Positions 53,658 through 63,857 of a DNA stretch of 64,000 nt are shown in pieces (the first letter of the stretch is position 1; every line of letters begins with the position of its first letter). Below the pieces are notes generated by a model, which saw only the letters and a program-made list of their open reading frames with translations, was not told the DNA's origin and did no database searches. The position numbers and the translations under genes were made by a program. This DNA is from Hanleya hanleyi (lineage: Eukaryota > Mollusca > Polyplacophora > Lepidopleurida > Hanleyidae): NCBI GenBank assembly GCA_036873755.1, contig JAVTVY010019606.1, forward strand, positions 1 through 64,000. Reading direction: 5' to 3'.

Positions 53658-56600
53658 TTACAAGCAGCTAAACTTATTGTTTCCATCTCCACCGTAACAG
53701 TAATACGTCTTGGAGGAGAGAGCAATCATGGCATCACCACTCCACTCTAGCTTAAAGAGGCCCGGCGTCCGCTTGTCGTACTGGTAATGGTCACGTCGAG
53801 GTAGCCACTGGTCCCGTTCCGCCTCATACTGTGCACGTAACTCTGGTTTGGCGAGTGACTCCCAATCTGCATTAGAGACGGCCATGTAAGCAGAGTCCGT
53901 GTCCATCTCCATGAGTTGACAGTCTGATGGATTAAAATACACACCCATGAAATCATACAAAAACTGGAGCATCCTCAGCTTGGCCACCTGGTATACCATA
54001 CATCCAATTTGGAAGGGCAGGTTGTAACGAATGGTCTTTTTGGCTGAAGTCACTTCATACGTATCGTCATCGATGACCTCCACGGACCGAAACAGAGGCG
54101 AGTTGATCTTTTTGCGCGCTTGTGGCGTAGTACAGATCTTGACGTGCACGTGCTTATCTTGGTTAGTGACCGTTTTGCCATAATAGCCTTTGCCCGTGAG
54201 CTTCCACGATTCACCGATGGTGGCCTTACTGGGATCTCTATCGCCTTGACGACGGGCAGACGTGACGGTATGAGCATTCCGCGCAAAACAGGCGTTGGGT
54301 ATATACTGTATCACTTGGTACACGCGCGTCACTTCGAGGCCGTGGCTCATGTACCACTGTAGTAGCGGAGTGCCCAGCAAGATTTTCTCTCCCCACATGC
54401 TCCCAATCAGCATTCGACGAGGTTGTTGAAGTACGTCTTGTTCCTCAGCATAGGTGCCCATGGTCTCTCCAATGTCAGCCCGACTCACCAGCGTGTTCTT
54501 GAAAATAGGCGGGCACTGGGCGAATCGTGGCTTGAGATTGTCGGGAACATGGAGGTCGCATTCCACAAATCCATACAGGGTCCCAGAACGAACGGCGTCG
54601 AAAAGCTGTGGCAGGGTCAGGAGTGGTCGACGACTGAGGGAGTACTCGCGCGCTTTAAGGAAGTCGCGTAAGTGTGGGAGGGACTGGCACATGGTGTGAA
54701 ATTCACACTCCCACAGTTCGATAAGATCGTACCTCAACTCTTTGCGTAATCTCCGTTCTCCACCACTTCTGCCCGTAGTTCTTCCGCCGATTTCCCACGT
54801 CGTTCGTTGAAACGCCCAGCGCTGAAAGGACATTGGTGGCCGTGCCAATAGCAGCCATAAAACTGGAATACGGTGGGCTTATTGTGGATAATAGCAAACC
54901 CATCGACGGAGAGTCGGCGATCTCCTAGTCGCTTCTCTGTGGCGTTGGTTTGGTGTCGTATATAAATTCCCCGTCGATCGGCTTCCCAGTCCAACCACTG
55001 GTCAGCGAGATATTTGTACGGCGTACGTTGAGGTGTGAAATGCCGGCCGTCCGCCAATCAGCGCGTATAATGACCGCTGGGCATGGGTTGGGCGAGAGAC
55101 CACAGATACAGGGCCTTGGCGTCGAATCCAATGATTTTGGCACAGGGTTTCCCACTTGGAAGGGTGGTGACGTCCTTCTCGTGGTAGCGGTGAAAAATAA
55201 GATTGGGTCCGCCGACGATGTTCTGCTTTAAGCAATCATACATGTCCTCGTCTTTTTGTGGTATCGGCCAAAAGTATGTAGGACAATCTTGAAAAAGATG
55301 GCGAAGCGCGAGACCCGGTAAAACTCAAGCCCTCCTTGAATATGTCGACGTGCATTTGATGCCGGAACAGTTGAACCATTTTCTCGGCCGCTTCGAGGAA
55401 GGGAACCACATCTAAGTTGTTGTACCATATCAGGAAATCTCGCAAGGTCTGCATATGTTGGTCGTTCCATACCTGCTGTAGTTCCCGGTACGTGTCTTCC
55501 GAACATTCCACCTGCTTCAGATCGTCAAAGAAAGCATCCCGGGGTGGCAACTGTGTTTCCTCCAAGCGGTCGAGCGTCGACATATAAGTGTAAGGGAACC
55601 TCCCTTTGGTTTGCGCACAGTCATAGGCCTTCACCCACTGATCGTAGCTGTAATTGGGAGCTAAGTAGTTGCGTACATCCAGGAAATGGAGTGATGTGGT
55701 GTTGAGGGCCATGTGGTTATTGATCTTTTTGATGACGGACTTGATGGTATTGGACTGGGCCAAGTAAGGGTAGAGAAATTCCTTCACCATGTTGAGATCG
55801 TATCGACCCGAATTGAAACCGAGCACGGGTAACTGGCCTAGGTATTGCAGGAAGCGGGCTTTCAATTTGTCCGCATACGGCTTCGGTAAGGGTACATCCT
55901 GCGGTTGAATGTTATCTGACTCCTCGGTCTCCGACTCCGTCTCTGACTCTTCATCGTCGCTGAACGATACACCGAGTGTAGGCATCCGGTCGTCGAGTTG
56001 GTCCAGTACGTCCTGGAACTTGGACACCAATAGTTCCGTACTAGCCGCACTCACTTCTTCTAAATATACCATCATCCGGGTAATCTACTCATGGGAGTCG
56101 CCGGTGGACACGAAACAGGCGGGCGCAGCGTCATAGCCGGGCACGTTGCTGGAAATGCTGACACTCAGGGGAATATGGCGCTGTGTCCACTGCGTTTTCG
56201 CCAAGGCCGCTTCCATCGGTTCCAAAATCGCCTCGAAATCATAACATGCCCGGTATGGAAAATAACGACGCTCTTCCGGTATGACAATCCCTTCATCAGC
56301 CAGTTCCTCGAAGATGGTGGGCGTGTTATGGTACACGCCGCCAGGAAATTTCCGTTCCACACTGTGGTCGCAAATCTTCTCGTGCCGATGTAAGTCGGTG
56401 GAACGGTCAAACACCCGATGGCATTGGGCACAACTGCAGGACTGGGTGTATAGGCTCATATCGTAGATCAGGGAAAAATGATTCACCCCGCCGTCGTCGA
56501 AGACATTGACTTTCATGGTGGATGCATACCGTTCTGTTGACCGATGAATCAATTCAGCCACAAATGTATCCTCCTCCCGTAGTAAACGGTACACAAAGAT

Positions 56601-57396
56601 ATTGACGTTGAACAGTGATTCCACGACATCCAAATACTTAAAGGGGACTCCTCGGAACTGCCGCGCGTCCAGGTCTTGTTCCTCTAAATATTGTTTCCAA
56701 TAGATAGTCGCCCTTTTATCACAAGCCCGGGGATGACATTCGTCCAGATGAACGGCTAAGCACCGAAACAGACAAATTCTGGTCTTTGTATGGACCATGT
56801 GCGCCTTGTGTTAATGCATACATGCCTTTTCGACGGAACAGCCAAGGTGGAAGAATGACAGGGCTGCCGATGGGAAGATTCCGTAATTTGGTCACGAAAA
56901 ATGTCACGTTGGTGACCATTTCCACAGTCCATTTCGTGTTGGGACGTTGCAGGCGCGCCCATTCCAACGGGTCCAACGTAGTGATCTGCTCAATGAGTGG
57001 TTCCAGTGACGCACGATTGGTGATGGTGAAGGGTTGATCAAACACATAGGTATTATTACTAGGGTAAAAATACCGCAGTTCATCCGTCTCTTTGTGCCGT
57101 AAAATGTACCCGAATGTCATATTCAACTTGAAAGCTGTAAATTGGTCTGTAAAAATGTTCTCGGCATAATTAGAAAGATACGTGAGGTCCTGTAGTCGAA
57201 AATTGTAGATATCTTGAATAGGCCGATGGCGGTGGAAACATCGTCGGATCGTGTTCCAATGGCGCCGATAAATCTCACTCACAGGGTGGTCTTCGGGCAA
57301 GGCGTCAGTGGGAGGCATAGCTGGATCCCCTGGAAAGTCTTGTTCTCCTCTCACATTGTCACGTCTCAGAGGAGACCTTGAACGTTCACGTCTCAT
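53658..57396 (-). pseudogene. Polinton protein-primed DNA polymerase B, broken
   Basis: Reads from 57396 to 53658. Parts in order: N-terminal domain (57396-56800, shared with the foldback ZF proteins), an internal C2H2 finger (CAQCHRVFDRSTDLHRHEKIC), ExoI YDFEA, ExoII NSGRYDLNMV, polymerase motif A region FDAKALYLWSL, and motif C MEMDTDSAYM. Damage: frame change at about 56770-56785; in-frame TAG at 56085-56087; frame change near 55240-55260; in-frame TGA at 55058-55060; frame change near 54740-54780; and a stop at 53658 soon after motif C, so the C-terminal thumb is lost. A TATATA and a TCTCTTACAG acceptor-like site lie just before the ATG. Family role: replicates the element from protein-primed termini. 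Inactive here. Confidence 0.85.
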
Positions 57397-57424
57397 CCTT
57401 GTCGTATATACCCTGTAAGAGAGC

Positions 57425-57665
57425 AGATTTTTACTTTAACACAATGAATTGATGACGAATTCTTAACGTATTTCTTTGGAGGGGTAAGGTCAATATGGTT
57501 CGCGCTTATTATACTACTAAAATGCGAAGATACACCTCATTGTTGCCAGGTCAATAGGGCTCGAAATGCACTTTTTATACTACTAAAATGTGAAGACTAA
57601 TGCATCTCTTCGTTGCCAGGTCAATAGGGTTTGAAATGCGCTTTTTATACTACTACATGTTACTG
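57425..57665. repeat. Three imperfect ~70-bp repeats upstream of PolB
   Basis: AGGTCAATA-GG-TCG-AATGC-CTTTTTATACTACTAAAATG recurs three times, with differences. Each copy carries a TTTATACTACTA box. They may act as upstream promoter elements of PolB on the minus strand. Confidence 0.6.
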
Positions 57666-57767
57666 TTACTATCCTCTGCGCAGCAAGGTGAATTCTCTCA
57701 GCTCAAGTTACCCAATCCCTCACATCGTTATCTTGAATATGACGTACCCCAGTGACACTTTCAATGT

Positions 57768-57886
57768 GTCGTCCATTAAAAAATATCCGCGTCCATAATC
57801 CAAGGACCTATTTCATATAACAGCATTAGCACCAAATTCAAAAAGACAATCCTAGTATACATAAACATAGGCTTGTTTCCTGCAAG
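57768..57886 (+). repeat. ~120-bp repeat, copy 2 (matches 47725-47846)
   Basis: Same orientation as copy 1, with a few substitutions and a small deletion. A/T-rich sequence follows. Confidence 0.75.
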
Positions 57887-59090
57887 ATGAAAAAAATAAA
57901 AATAATAAGGGAAAACAATGTTTAAAAAAAAACTCCGCGCGGGTAGGACTCGAACCCAGGTCTTCTCGATCAACAGCCACGACCAATGTTGCTTACTATG
58001 ATGTTAAATTCAACCAGAGTTGTATGTTTGGATTAATTTTATTTTTATTTTTTTAATTATGCGCTAATCCCACGATGAAAAACATGCTAAAAAAATAACC
58101 AGGCCAATCCAACGATAATATACGACCCCGCGCTACGTAAATTTTGCTAAAACCATATAAGGGGGTTTCCGGTAAATTTGGACGAAATGATGACGTCATG
58201 AATGAAATATCAACAACGCAGTTTCTACCGAGGCCGTATCTTGGCCAAAACCGATAATTTTGGTGTGAAATTCAATGGATGTAGGCGAAATAAACGTAAG
58301 CTATCCTTCTATCACACACAAACTCATGTTGGCTGCTCTCAAATTATATCTACACGCGTTATTTGTACCTGGCGAACGGATTTGTGTGAGCCCAAAATGT
58401 CTAACGGTGTTGATGACGCAACAAAGCGTAAATTTCTGATCAGTTCAAGAAAATGTGAAATATCTCCGTACATTTCCATGGTTGACATTAAATCATTGTT
58501 AGCAGGAACACGCTAAGGACTTAAAAGTTATGGGTACTGAAAATCTTCCGAAAATTGTGAAATATGTCGTTTTCTGCGGCTCAAAATTGGTTCGAAGGTT
58601 CATAATGTGCCAATGTTTTTGTCAGAAAACAAAAAATTCTCCCCCCCCGCCCTATTTCCAACCATGTTGGCAGTGAATATACTGCGTGTAAATAGCCGTG
58701 TGTTATACCCCCCGAGTTTGGAAGTTAAAAATTCATACTTCCCCATCCATAAACTTCGTAAATTTTTCAGGATCACATTAGAACCTTCTTAGGGAAAATC
58801 CTAAAGCTTTTTTAGAGATGTTGGTGAATTTATTTCAAATTTACAGAGCTTTTGACACCATGATGAGATGAAAGTGGCCCTTTCAGACAAAGGAAAATAA
58901 CAAAAAAATATATTTATCGACCCGTGAGCCCTAAGAATTTTTTAGGATTATACTAAAACGTCTCAAAGTTGATTTTTTTTAATTTTTTTTATACATCAAC
59001 ATCAACGCTGGTGCATTGACACATTTTTGTCTATCTGGCCGACACGGGCCTAAAACTTGGGGTCCAACGGTGTGCTTTCGCTGAGGTACG
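57887..59090. other. Stretch between PolB and histone gene
   Basis: A B-box-like GGGTTCGAGTCC (minus strand, about 57948-57959) followed by a T-run suggests a degraded tRNA-related retroposon at about 57930-58000. An open frame at 58202-58516 gives no recognisable protein. Otherwise nothing is seen. Confidence 0.4.
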
Positions 59091-59145
59091 CGCCTATGAC
59101 ATAAAAGCGAGAGATTGTAAGCCAGCCTTGCACAACACGGATTTC

Positions 59146-59526
59146 ATGATGGTAAGAGTGAAAAATATACCACGACGATACATTGCGCCTCGGAAACAGA
59201 TGGCAGCCAGGAAGAACCCCCCAGCTACCGGAGGTGTGAAGAAGCCCCACAGATACAGGCCCGGGACAGTCGCACTCCGTGAAATCAGACGTTACCAGAA
59301 AAGTACCGAGCTGCTCATCCGCAAGCTTCCATTCCAGCGTCTCGTCCGTGAAATCGCCCAGGATTGCATAACCGATCTGCGATTCCAGAGCTCCGCCGTC
59401 ATGGCTCTTCAAGAGGCTAGCGAATCCTACTTGGTCGGTCTATTTGAGGATACAAACTTGTGCGCCATCCATGCCAAACGTGTGACCATCAGGCCACAAG
59501 ACATCCAACAGGCGTTGAGAGAGTAA
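59146..59526 (+). CDS. Divergent histone H3 carried inside the Polinton
   Basis: 126 residues from ATG 59146 (a second ATG follows at 59149). The core from [20 protein letters not shown] through LVREIAQD and [20 protein letters not shown] is canonical H3 (histone fold, nucleosome core). The N-tail is shortened and altered: RVKNIPRRY replaces the usual K4-K9-S10-K14 stretch, K9 is Arg, S10 is Tyr, K14 and K23 are absent, and K27 is kept with S28 changed to Asn. The core has DCITDLR instead of DFKTDLR, so K79 is lost. The C-terminus ends QQALRE instead of the usual LARRIRGERA. A CATAAAAG box lies about 45 bp upstream, and a near-canonical histone stem-loop lies 20 bp after the stop. The gene is intronless and open, about 1.2 kb inside the right end. 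Host-gene capture is the inferred origin. Confidence 0.9.
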   Translation: MMVRVKNIPRRYIAPRKQMAARKNPPATGGVKKPHRYRPGTVALREIRRYQKSTELLIRKLPFQRLVREIAQDCITDLRFQSSAVMALQEASESYLVGLFEDTNLCAIHAKRVTIRPQDIQQALRE

Positions 59527-59545
59527 AGGCTACTCTTAAAAAAAC

Positions 59546-59561
59546 GTCCCTTTTCAGGGCC
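59546..59561 (+). terminator. Histone mRNA 3' stem-loop
   Basis: GTCCCTTTTCAGGGCC, flanked by AAAAAAAC and AACCA, matches the replication-dependent histone 3'-end signal (GGCCCTTTTCAGGGCC) with one stem mismatch. A purine-rich CCGAAAGGG follows about 12 bases later, where U7 snRNA would pair. This supports cell-cycle-type, non-polyadenylated processing of the H3 transcript. Confidence 0.8.
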
Positions 59562-59649
59562 AACCAATTAATCCGAAAGGGTGACTTCTAATGGTGCACA
59601 AAATTAACACGAGGTCCCGAACATCCCTAAAAAATAATTTTGGAAGTGA

Positions 59650-59982
59650 AATAATTTTTTGAAAAGGGGGGGATATCCATAAAATAAATATAAAACATTA
59701 ATACCTTTTTGAAACGGGGGAGTGGGGGGGGGGGTGTATCCTAGCTCCATAAAATAAATATAAAACATTAATACTTTTTTGAAACGGGGGGGGGGATGTA
59801 TCCTAGCTCCATAAAATAAATATAAAACATTAATGCTTTTTGAAACGGGGGGATATCCATAAAATAAATATAAAACATTAATAATTTTTTTGAAACGGGG
59901 GGGGGAATATCCATAAAATAAATATAAAACATTAATAATTTTTTTGAAACGGGGGGTATCCATAAAACAAATATAAAACATT
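59650..59982. repeat. Minisatellite, six 50-70-bp units
   Basis: Each unit contains CCATAAAATAAATATAAAAC, ATTAAT, a T-run and a GAAACGGGGGG run of variable length. Minus-strand translation is a repeated NVLYLFYGYPP peptide, an artefact of the period. Confidence 0.85.
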
Positions 59983-60065
59983 ATGTAGACCCCGATTTGA
60001 GGGCTGTTCACGTCATCAATGACGTCATCAGTACGAGTAGTAGCGATAGTGGGCATTTTGGGCAA
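59983..60065. repeat. CRE-bearing block shared with the 11.5-kb foldback
   Basis: GTAGACCCCGATTTGAGGG, then two TGACGTCA-type sites, then GTAGCGATAGTGGGCATTTT. The same order occurs at 24048-24137 and its mirror near 30985-31075. This directly ties the foldback to this Polinton. Confidence 0.75.
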
Positions 60066-60228
60066 AAATAAATAAAGAAAAAAAATTTATATAAAACATT
60101 TCTTACGGGTGCTGGTGAGGCAGGCTGGCTGAGGCAAATCGCTCCTCGTCAGGTAGGTGTTGAGGCTACACTGGTATTAGCTGTTGTGGTGAGGGTGGCT
60201 CAGGCTGGACAGGTCCCGGTGAGGTGAG

Positions 60229-60770
60229 ATAGGCCAACGAATGCAGCAATGCCCTAAAAATTCCCACTTTTATACGTTTTTCCGTGACATTCGTGTCTTT
60301 TCGGCGACCTCCGTGTCTTTTCGGGCACCTCCGTGTCTCTTCGGCGACCTCCGTGACATCTTCGGTCACCTCCGTGTCTCTTCGGTGACCTCCGGGACAT
60401 CTTCGGTCACCTCCGTGTCTCTTCGGTGACCTCCGTGACATCTTCGGTCATCTCCGTGTCTCTTCGGTGACCTCCATGACATCTTCGGTCACCTCCGTGT
60501 CTCTTCGGTGACCTCCGTGACATCTTCGGTCACCTCCGTGTCTCTTCGGTGACCTCCGTGTCTCTTCGGTGACCTCCGTGTACGACATTGTGGGAAAAAA
60601 CCCCACAGACAGGTCAGTACATGTCCTATCATGTTCACAGGTCACGCCCCATTCAACCAGACCCTCATACATACCAAGCTCGTATCCACCACCACAACAG
60701 CGCCCCCTGGCGGAACCAAGAGTTACCTCCCCCGGCAAAATGTGCGGTTAAATACGCTTATACTACTACT
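60229..60770 (-). repeat. Right terminal inverted repeat of Polinton
   Basis: Mirror of 44810-45205 with a larger minisatellite (60280-60590, about fifteen 20-21-bp units of GGTCACCTCCGTGTCTCTTC type) and about 70 bp absent on the left. TATA box CTTTTATA lies at 60267-60274, facing inward on the minus strand; I see no start codon with a long frame after it. Confidence 0.9.
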
Positions 60771-60776
60771 ATCGCT
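60771..60776. repeat. Right target-site duplication ATCGCT
   Basis: Compare ATCGGT at 44804-44809. Confidence 0.65.
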
Positions 60777-60895
60777 AGAAATATGAGAGAAACATATGGC
60801 TGGAGAATAAAAGATTTCACGCACTGAGAGAAATGGACCAGTATTATAATAAAAAATAACTTTTATATCGAACACAATTTTATATTTGTTTATAT

Positions 60896-61437
60896 TTTTC
60901 ATTAAAAACTGTGGAGATTTATTTCCCATATTAGTTTTAAAAAAAACACTGCATCAAACTATATAGGGATGGGGGAATGTCCAGGTGAGGAAATGTCGTG
61001 GGTGGGGAAATGTTCAGGTTGGGAAATGTCATAATATTTTTAAAAGCATAACAAGCCTCGGTCCGGAAAGCAACGAATCCGTCATACCAGGAACTAATTT
61101 AATGATTCAATTTAGTTTATGTTAATAATTAAGTTTAAAGGCCTCTAAACGAATGGACGATATTTACTCTGTTCCTCGGGTCAGAGCTATGGTTGTAGGA
61201 TATTGTGGTATTCTAGCTATTTTGTACTACAGTTTCGAAAGTTTTCACATGAATATCAGCAGCTTTGCTAACATTCCATTGATGTAGCCACCGTTATCGG
61301 GGAATGTGCGTGTCAATAATTGACAGACCTGTTCATAGTGGCGAGGAAATACAACATTCCCATAATAATCCTTTTCTATATCAATTAACAGTGGGAGGAA
61401 GTTAAATTTAAACACATAAACATGAGTCGGGGATAAT
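60896..61437 (-). repeat. ~540-bp direct repeat, copy 1, with coding-like fragment
   Basis: Nearly identical to 63318-63857. On the minus strand its inner end (61430-61245) encodes HVYVFKFNFLPLLIDIEKDY and ends ...AKLLIFM before TGA. The upstream part of that frame, present in the second copy, is absent here, because the repeat is followed by an unrelated inverted repeat. Confidence 0.7.
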
Positions 61438-61804
61438 TGTATTAGGAAGATATCTAGACCACTCCAAAAGTGGCCAGCAAAGATTGTGAGGTGTACGCTA
61501 ATTTTACTACGAGCCGTTAGAAATGTTCCTATAATAACACAAACTTTGAATTTTAAAATATATCAATTTTCATGAAGGTCACCATTTTCACATAGCTCAT
61601 TTCAGAATATCGAAACAGGAATAGGAAATAAGAAAAGAACTTACATTTGCCTCTTGTTGACGTGTGACTAAAAACCGTCCGGTAAATTCAAAGTTTGTGT
61701 TATTATAGGAACATTTCTAACGGCTCGTAGAAAAATTAGCGTACACCTCACAATCTTTGCTGGCCACTTTTGGAGTGGTCTAGATATCTTCCTAATACAA
61801 TTAT
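61436..61804. repeat. Inverted repeat, ~120-bp arms
   Basis: TTGTATTAGGAAGATATCTA through AACACAAACTTTGAATTT (61436-61556) is repeated in complement at 61686-61804, around a spacer of about 130 bp. It could be a short foldback that inserted in, or replaced part of, the 540-bp repeat. Confidence 0.75.
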
Positions 61805-61808
61805 CCCT

Positions 61809-62090
61809 CATAGAGTAGACCCAGGTATATATCCTATAATAGTACCATACATTCTATACAGTCACATCGAGATCAGACTGACTCATAGAGTAGACCCAGG
61901 CATATATCCTATAATAGTACCATACATTCTATACAGTCGCATCGAGATAAGACTGGCTCATAGAGTAGACCCAGGCATATATCCTATAATAGTACCATAC
62001 ATTCTACAGAGTCACATCGAGATAAGACTGGCTCATAGAGTAGACCCAGCCATATATCCTATAATAGTATACATTCTATACAGTCACAGT
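61809..62090. repeat. 75-bp tandem repeat, ~4 units
   Basis: Units begin CATAGAGTAGACCCAGG and repeat every ~75 bp, giving a repeated HRVDPGIYPIIVPYI peptide on the plus strand. As 75 is a multiple of three, the open frame is expected. Confidence 0.85.
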
Positions 62091-62945
62091 AGATTTATAA
62101 ACGGTTCTTACCAACTAATTATGCTATGCGTTCTCAAGTGTATATCAAACTTGAGGGGTACCTATGATAAACAATCAGGCAAATTAGGTGTACTTTTGAG
62201 TTCACATTGTCCTTGCACGGTTTATTTTACGATCGGTCCTAAATTGGCTGAAGCATTACAGACGGTTCTGAGAATAATGGACAATTTCCACTACAGTTCA
62301 GTTAATCCCTGGACAATGCTGTCTGGTCTCGATGGCAGCGGACACCTGTCTGGCCGTTTGAGCTGCGGTTCGCATTCCTAGCGCTTGCCTATCATGCACG
62401 GGCGTCGGAGCCCCTTTGAAAATGTGTTGGGGAGGGGGGGGGGAGAGGGGCTGAACGCTATATCGGCCATGTTAAATGCTGGAATTGTGCTATCTAAGAT
62501 AGGACTTATAACATTCCAGTCTCGAAAAGTGGGGGTGGGGGGGGGGCTCTAGTACTTTTAATTGATGATAACGACCTGAGGTTGTCAGGGTTATCATAAA
62601 TGTAAGCTTGTTGGTCCTTTCTTGGAATGGTGGAAATATTTTATCCATATTATCATATTTACACCAGTTATCAATAGTTAAGAAAACATGTTATAAACAT
62701 AGGGGAGAGATCATGAGAACCACTCGAAGCTCAGGTGGACCACTTGCTGACACCGGGGCAAGACAGCATTGCCCAAGTATTAATGTGGTAAGCTGTCATT
62801 AGCTTGCATCACTATTCATATCATGAGAACGAAATGATCAATAAAGACAGTTATAATGTATAGTTCTGCGAGTTTCAAGAGAGAAATATTACAGCAGCCA
62901 TATTCGCGATCTAAGCAAATTAAAATATAAAGCGTATGATGTTTA
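62091..62945. other. No feature recognised
   Basis: Contains G-runs near 62430-62460 and 62530-62550. No gene is seen. Confidence 0.4.
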
Positions 62946-62948
62946 GAA

Positions 62949-63326
62949 TTGAAGATCCCAACAAAGTTTGCCAAGATACTGCCAAATTTTGCAGTCCAAA
63001 CAAGCTCAACACAGGCCTACACTTTAAAACTGTGTAGGGAGATACATGCCTACCCGTGTCTTTATGTTTACTCGAGCAATTCCAAAAATCGTCAAGTAGT
63101 TTTCCCCAAAAAAATAGCTACAATGTGCCACATCTTACATAAAATCATCTGTTACCTCATTTTTGACTATTGCAACAGTTATCTGGTTACAAACAGACGT
63201 CGTCCCGCCTATACAGATGACACATGTACTTTTGCATTCACCTACAATCATCTTTGTCGATCCTGCAGGCCAACTGTGTTTACACGTGACATATTCAATT
63301 TTGTATGGGGCAGGGATTTTCATTAA
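62949..63326 (+). pseudogene. Unidentified coding-like segment, truncated copy
   Basis: Open from ATG 62949. Codons from about 63141 to 63297 encode a YLIFDYCNSYLVTNRRRPAY stretch followed by TFAFTYNHLCR and PTVFTRDI. The same protein frame is conserved in the inverted copy at 63857-64000 (minus), where it continues into the 540-bp repeat. Here the frame leaves the repeat at about 63300 and stops at 63326. I do not recognise the protein. Confidence 0.4.
63145..63297. repeat. Inverted-repeat arm matching 63857-64000
   Basis: TATTGCAACAGTTATCTGGT through TTTACACGTGACATATT occurs in complement from 63857 to the window end, with a few differences. The element continues beyond the window. Confidence 0.75.
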
Positions 63327-63857
63327 AAACTGTGGAGATTTATTTCCCATATTAGTTTTAAAAAAAATACTGCATCAAACTATATAGGGATGGGGGAATG
63401 TCCAGGTGAGAAAATGTCGTGGGTGGGGAAATGTTCAGGTTGGGAAATGTCATGATATTTTTAAAAGCATAACAAGCCTCGGTCCGGAAAGCAACGAATC
63501 CGTCATACCAGGAACTAATTTAATGATTCAATTTAGTTTATGTTAATAATTAAGTTTAAAGGCCTCTAAACGAATGGACGTTATTTACTCTGTTCCTCGG
63601 GTCAGAGCTATGGTTGTAGGATATTGTGGTATTCTAGCTATTTTGTACTACAGTTTCGAAAGTTTTCACATGAATATCAGCAGCTTTGCTAACATTCCAT
63701 TGATGTAGCCACCGTTATCGGGGAATGTGCGTGTCAATAATTGACAGACCTGTTCGTAGTGGCGAGGAAATACAACATTCCCATAATAATCCTTTTCTAT
63801 ATCAATTAACAGTGGGAGGAAGTTATCTTTAAACACATAAACATGAGTCGGGGATAA
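63318..63857 (-). repeat. ~540-bp direct repeat, copy 2
   Basis: Same orientation as 60896-61437, with an offset of about 2421 bp. It contains the 3' part of the partial gene at 63666-64000. Confidence 0.8.

Larger units (their letters stand above)
44810..60770 (+). mobile_element. Polinton/Maverick element, 16.0 kb
   Basis: Ends AGTAGTAGTATAAGCG and its complement, with inverted termini of about 0.4 kb (left) and 0.54 kb (right) and a 6-bp duplication. Gene order from the left: two small ORFs, DDE integrase with chromodomain, a small membrane protein, packaging ATPase, small basic protein, a conserved broken ORF, minor capsid, a small basic Gly-rich protein, major capsid, protease, then on the minus strand PolB, with a histone H3 gene (plus) before the right end. 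This is the established Polinton core set; these elements use a protein-primed PolB and a retroviral-type integrase. Integrase, major capsid and PolB carry frameshifts and stops, so this copy cannot act alone. Confidence 0.95.

Noticed and set aside
57930..58000. tRNA gene on the minus strand
   Set aside because: B-box and T-run are present but no acceptor or anticodon stem can be paired.
58202..58516. 104-residue basic frame between PolB and H3
   Set aside because: No homology recognised, no TATA box or conserved context; kept out as likely chance.
59604..60065. Minus-strand frame with repeated NVLYLFYGYPP
   Set aside because: Product of a minisatellite with G-run length changes, with no other support.
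61770..62381. 203-residue frame with HRVDPGIYPIIVPY repeats
   Set aside because: 75-bp tandem repeat, divisible by three; the non-repeat tail has no recognisable domain.
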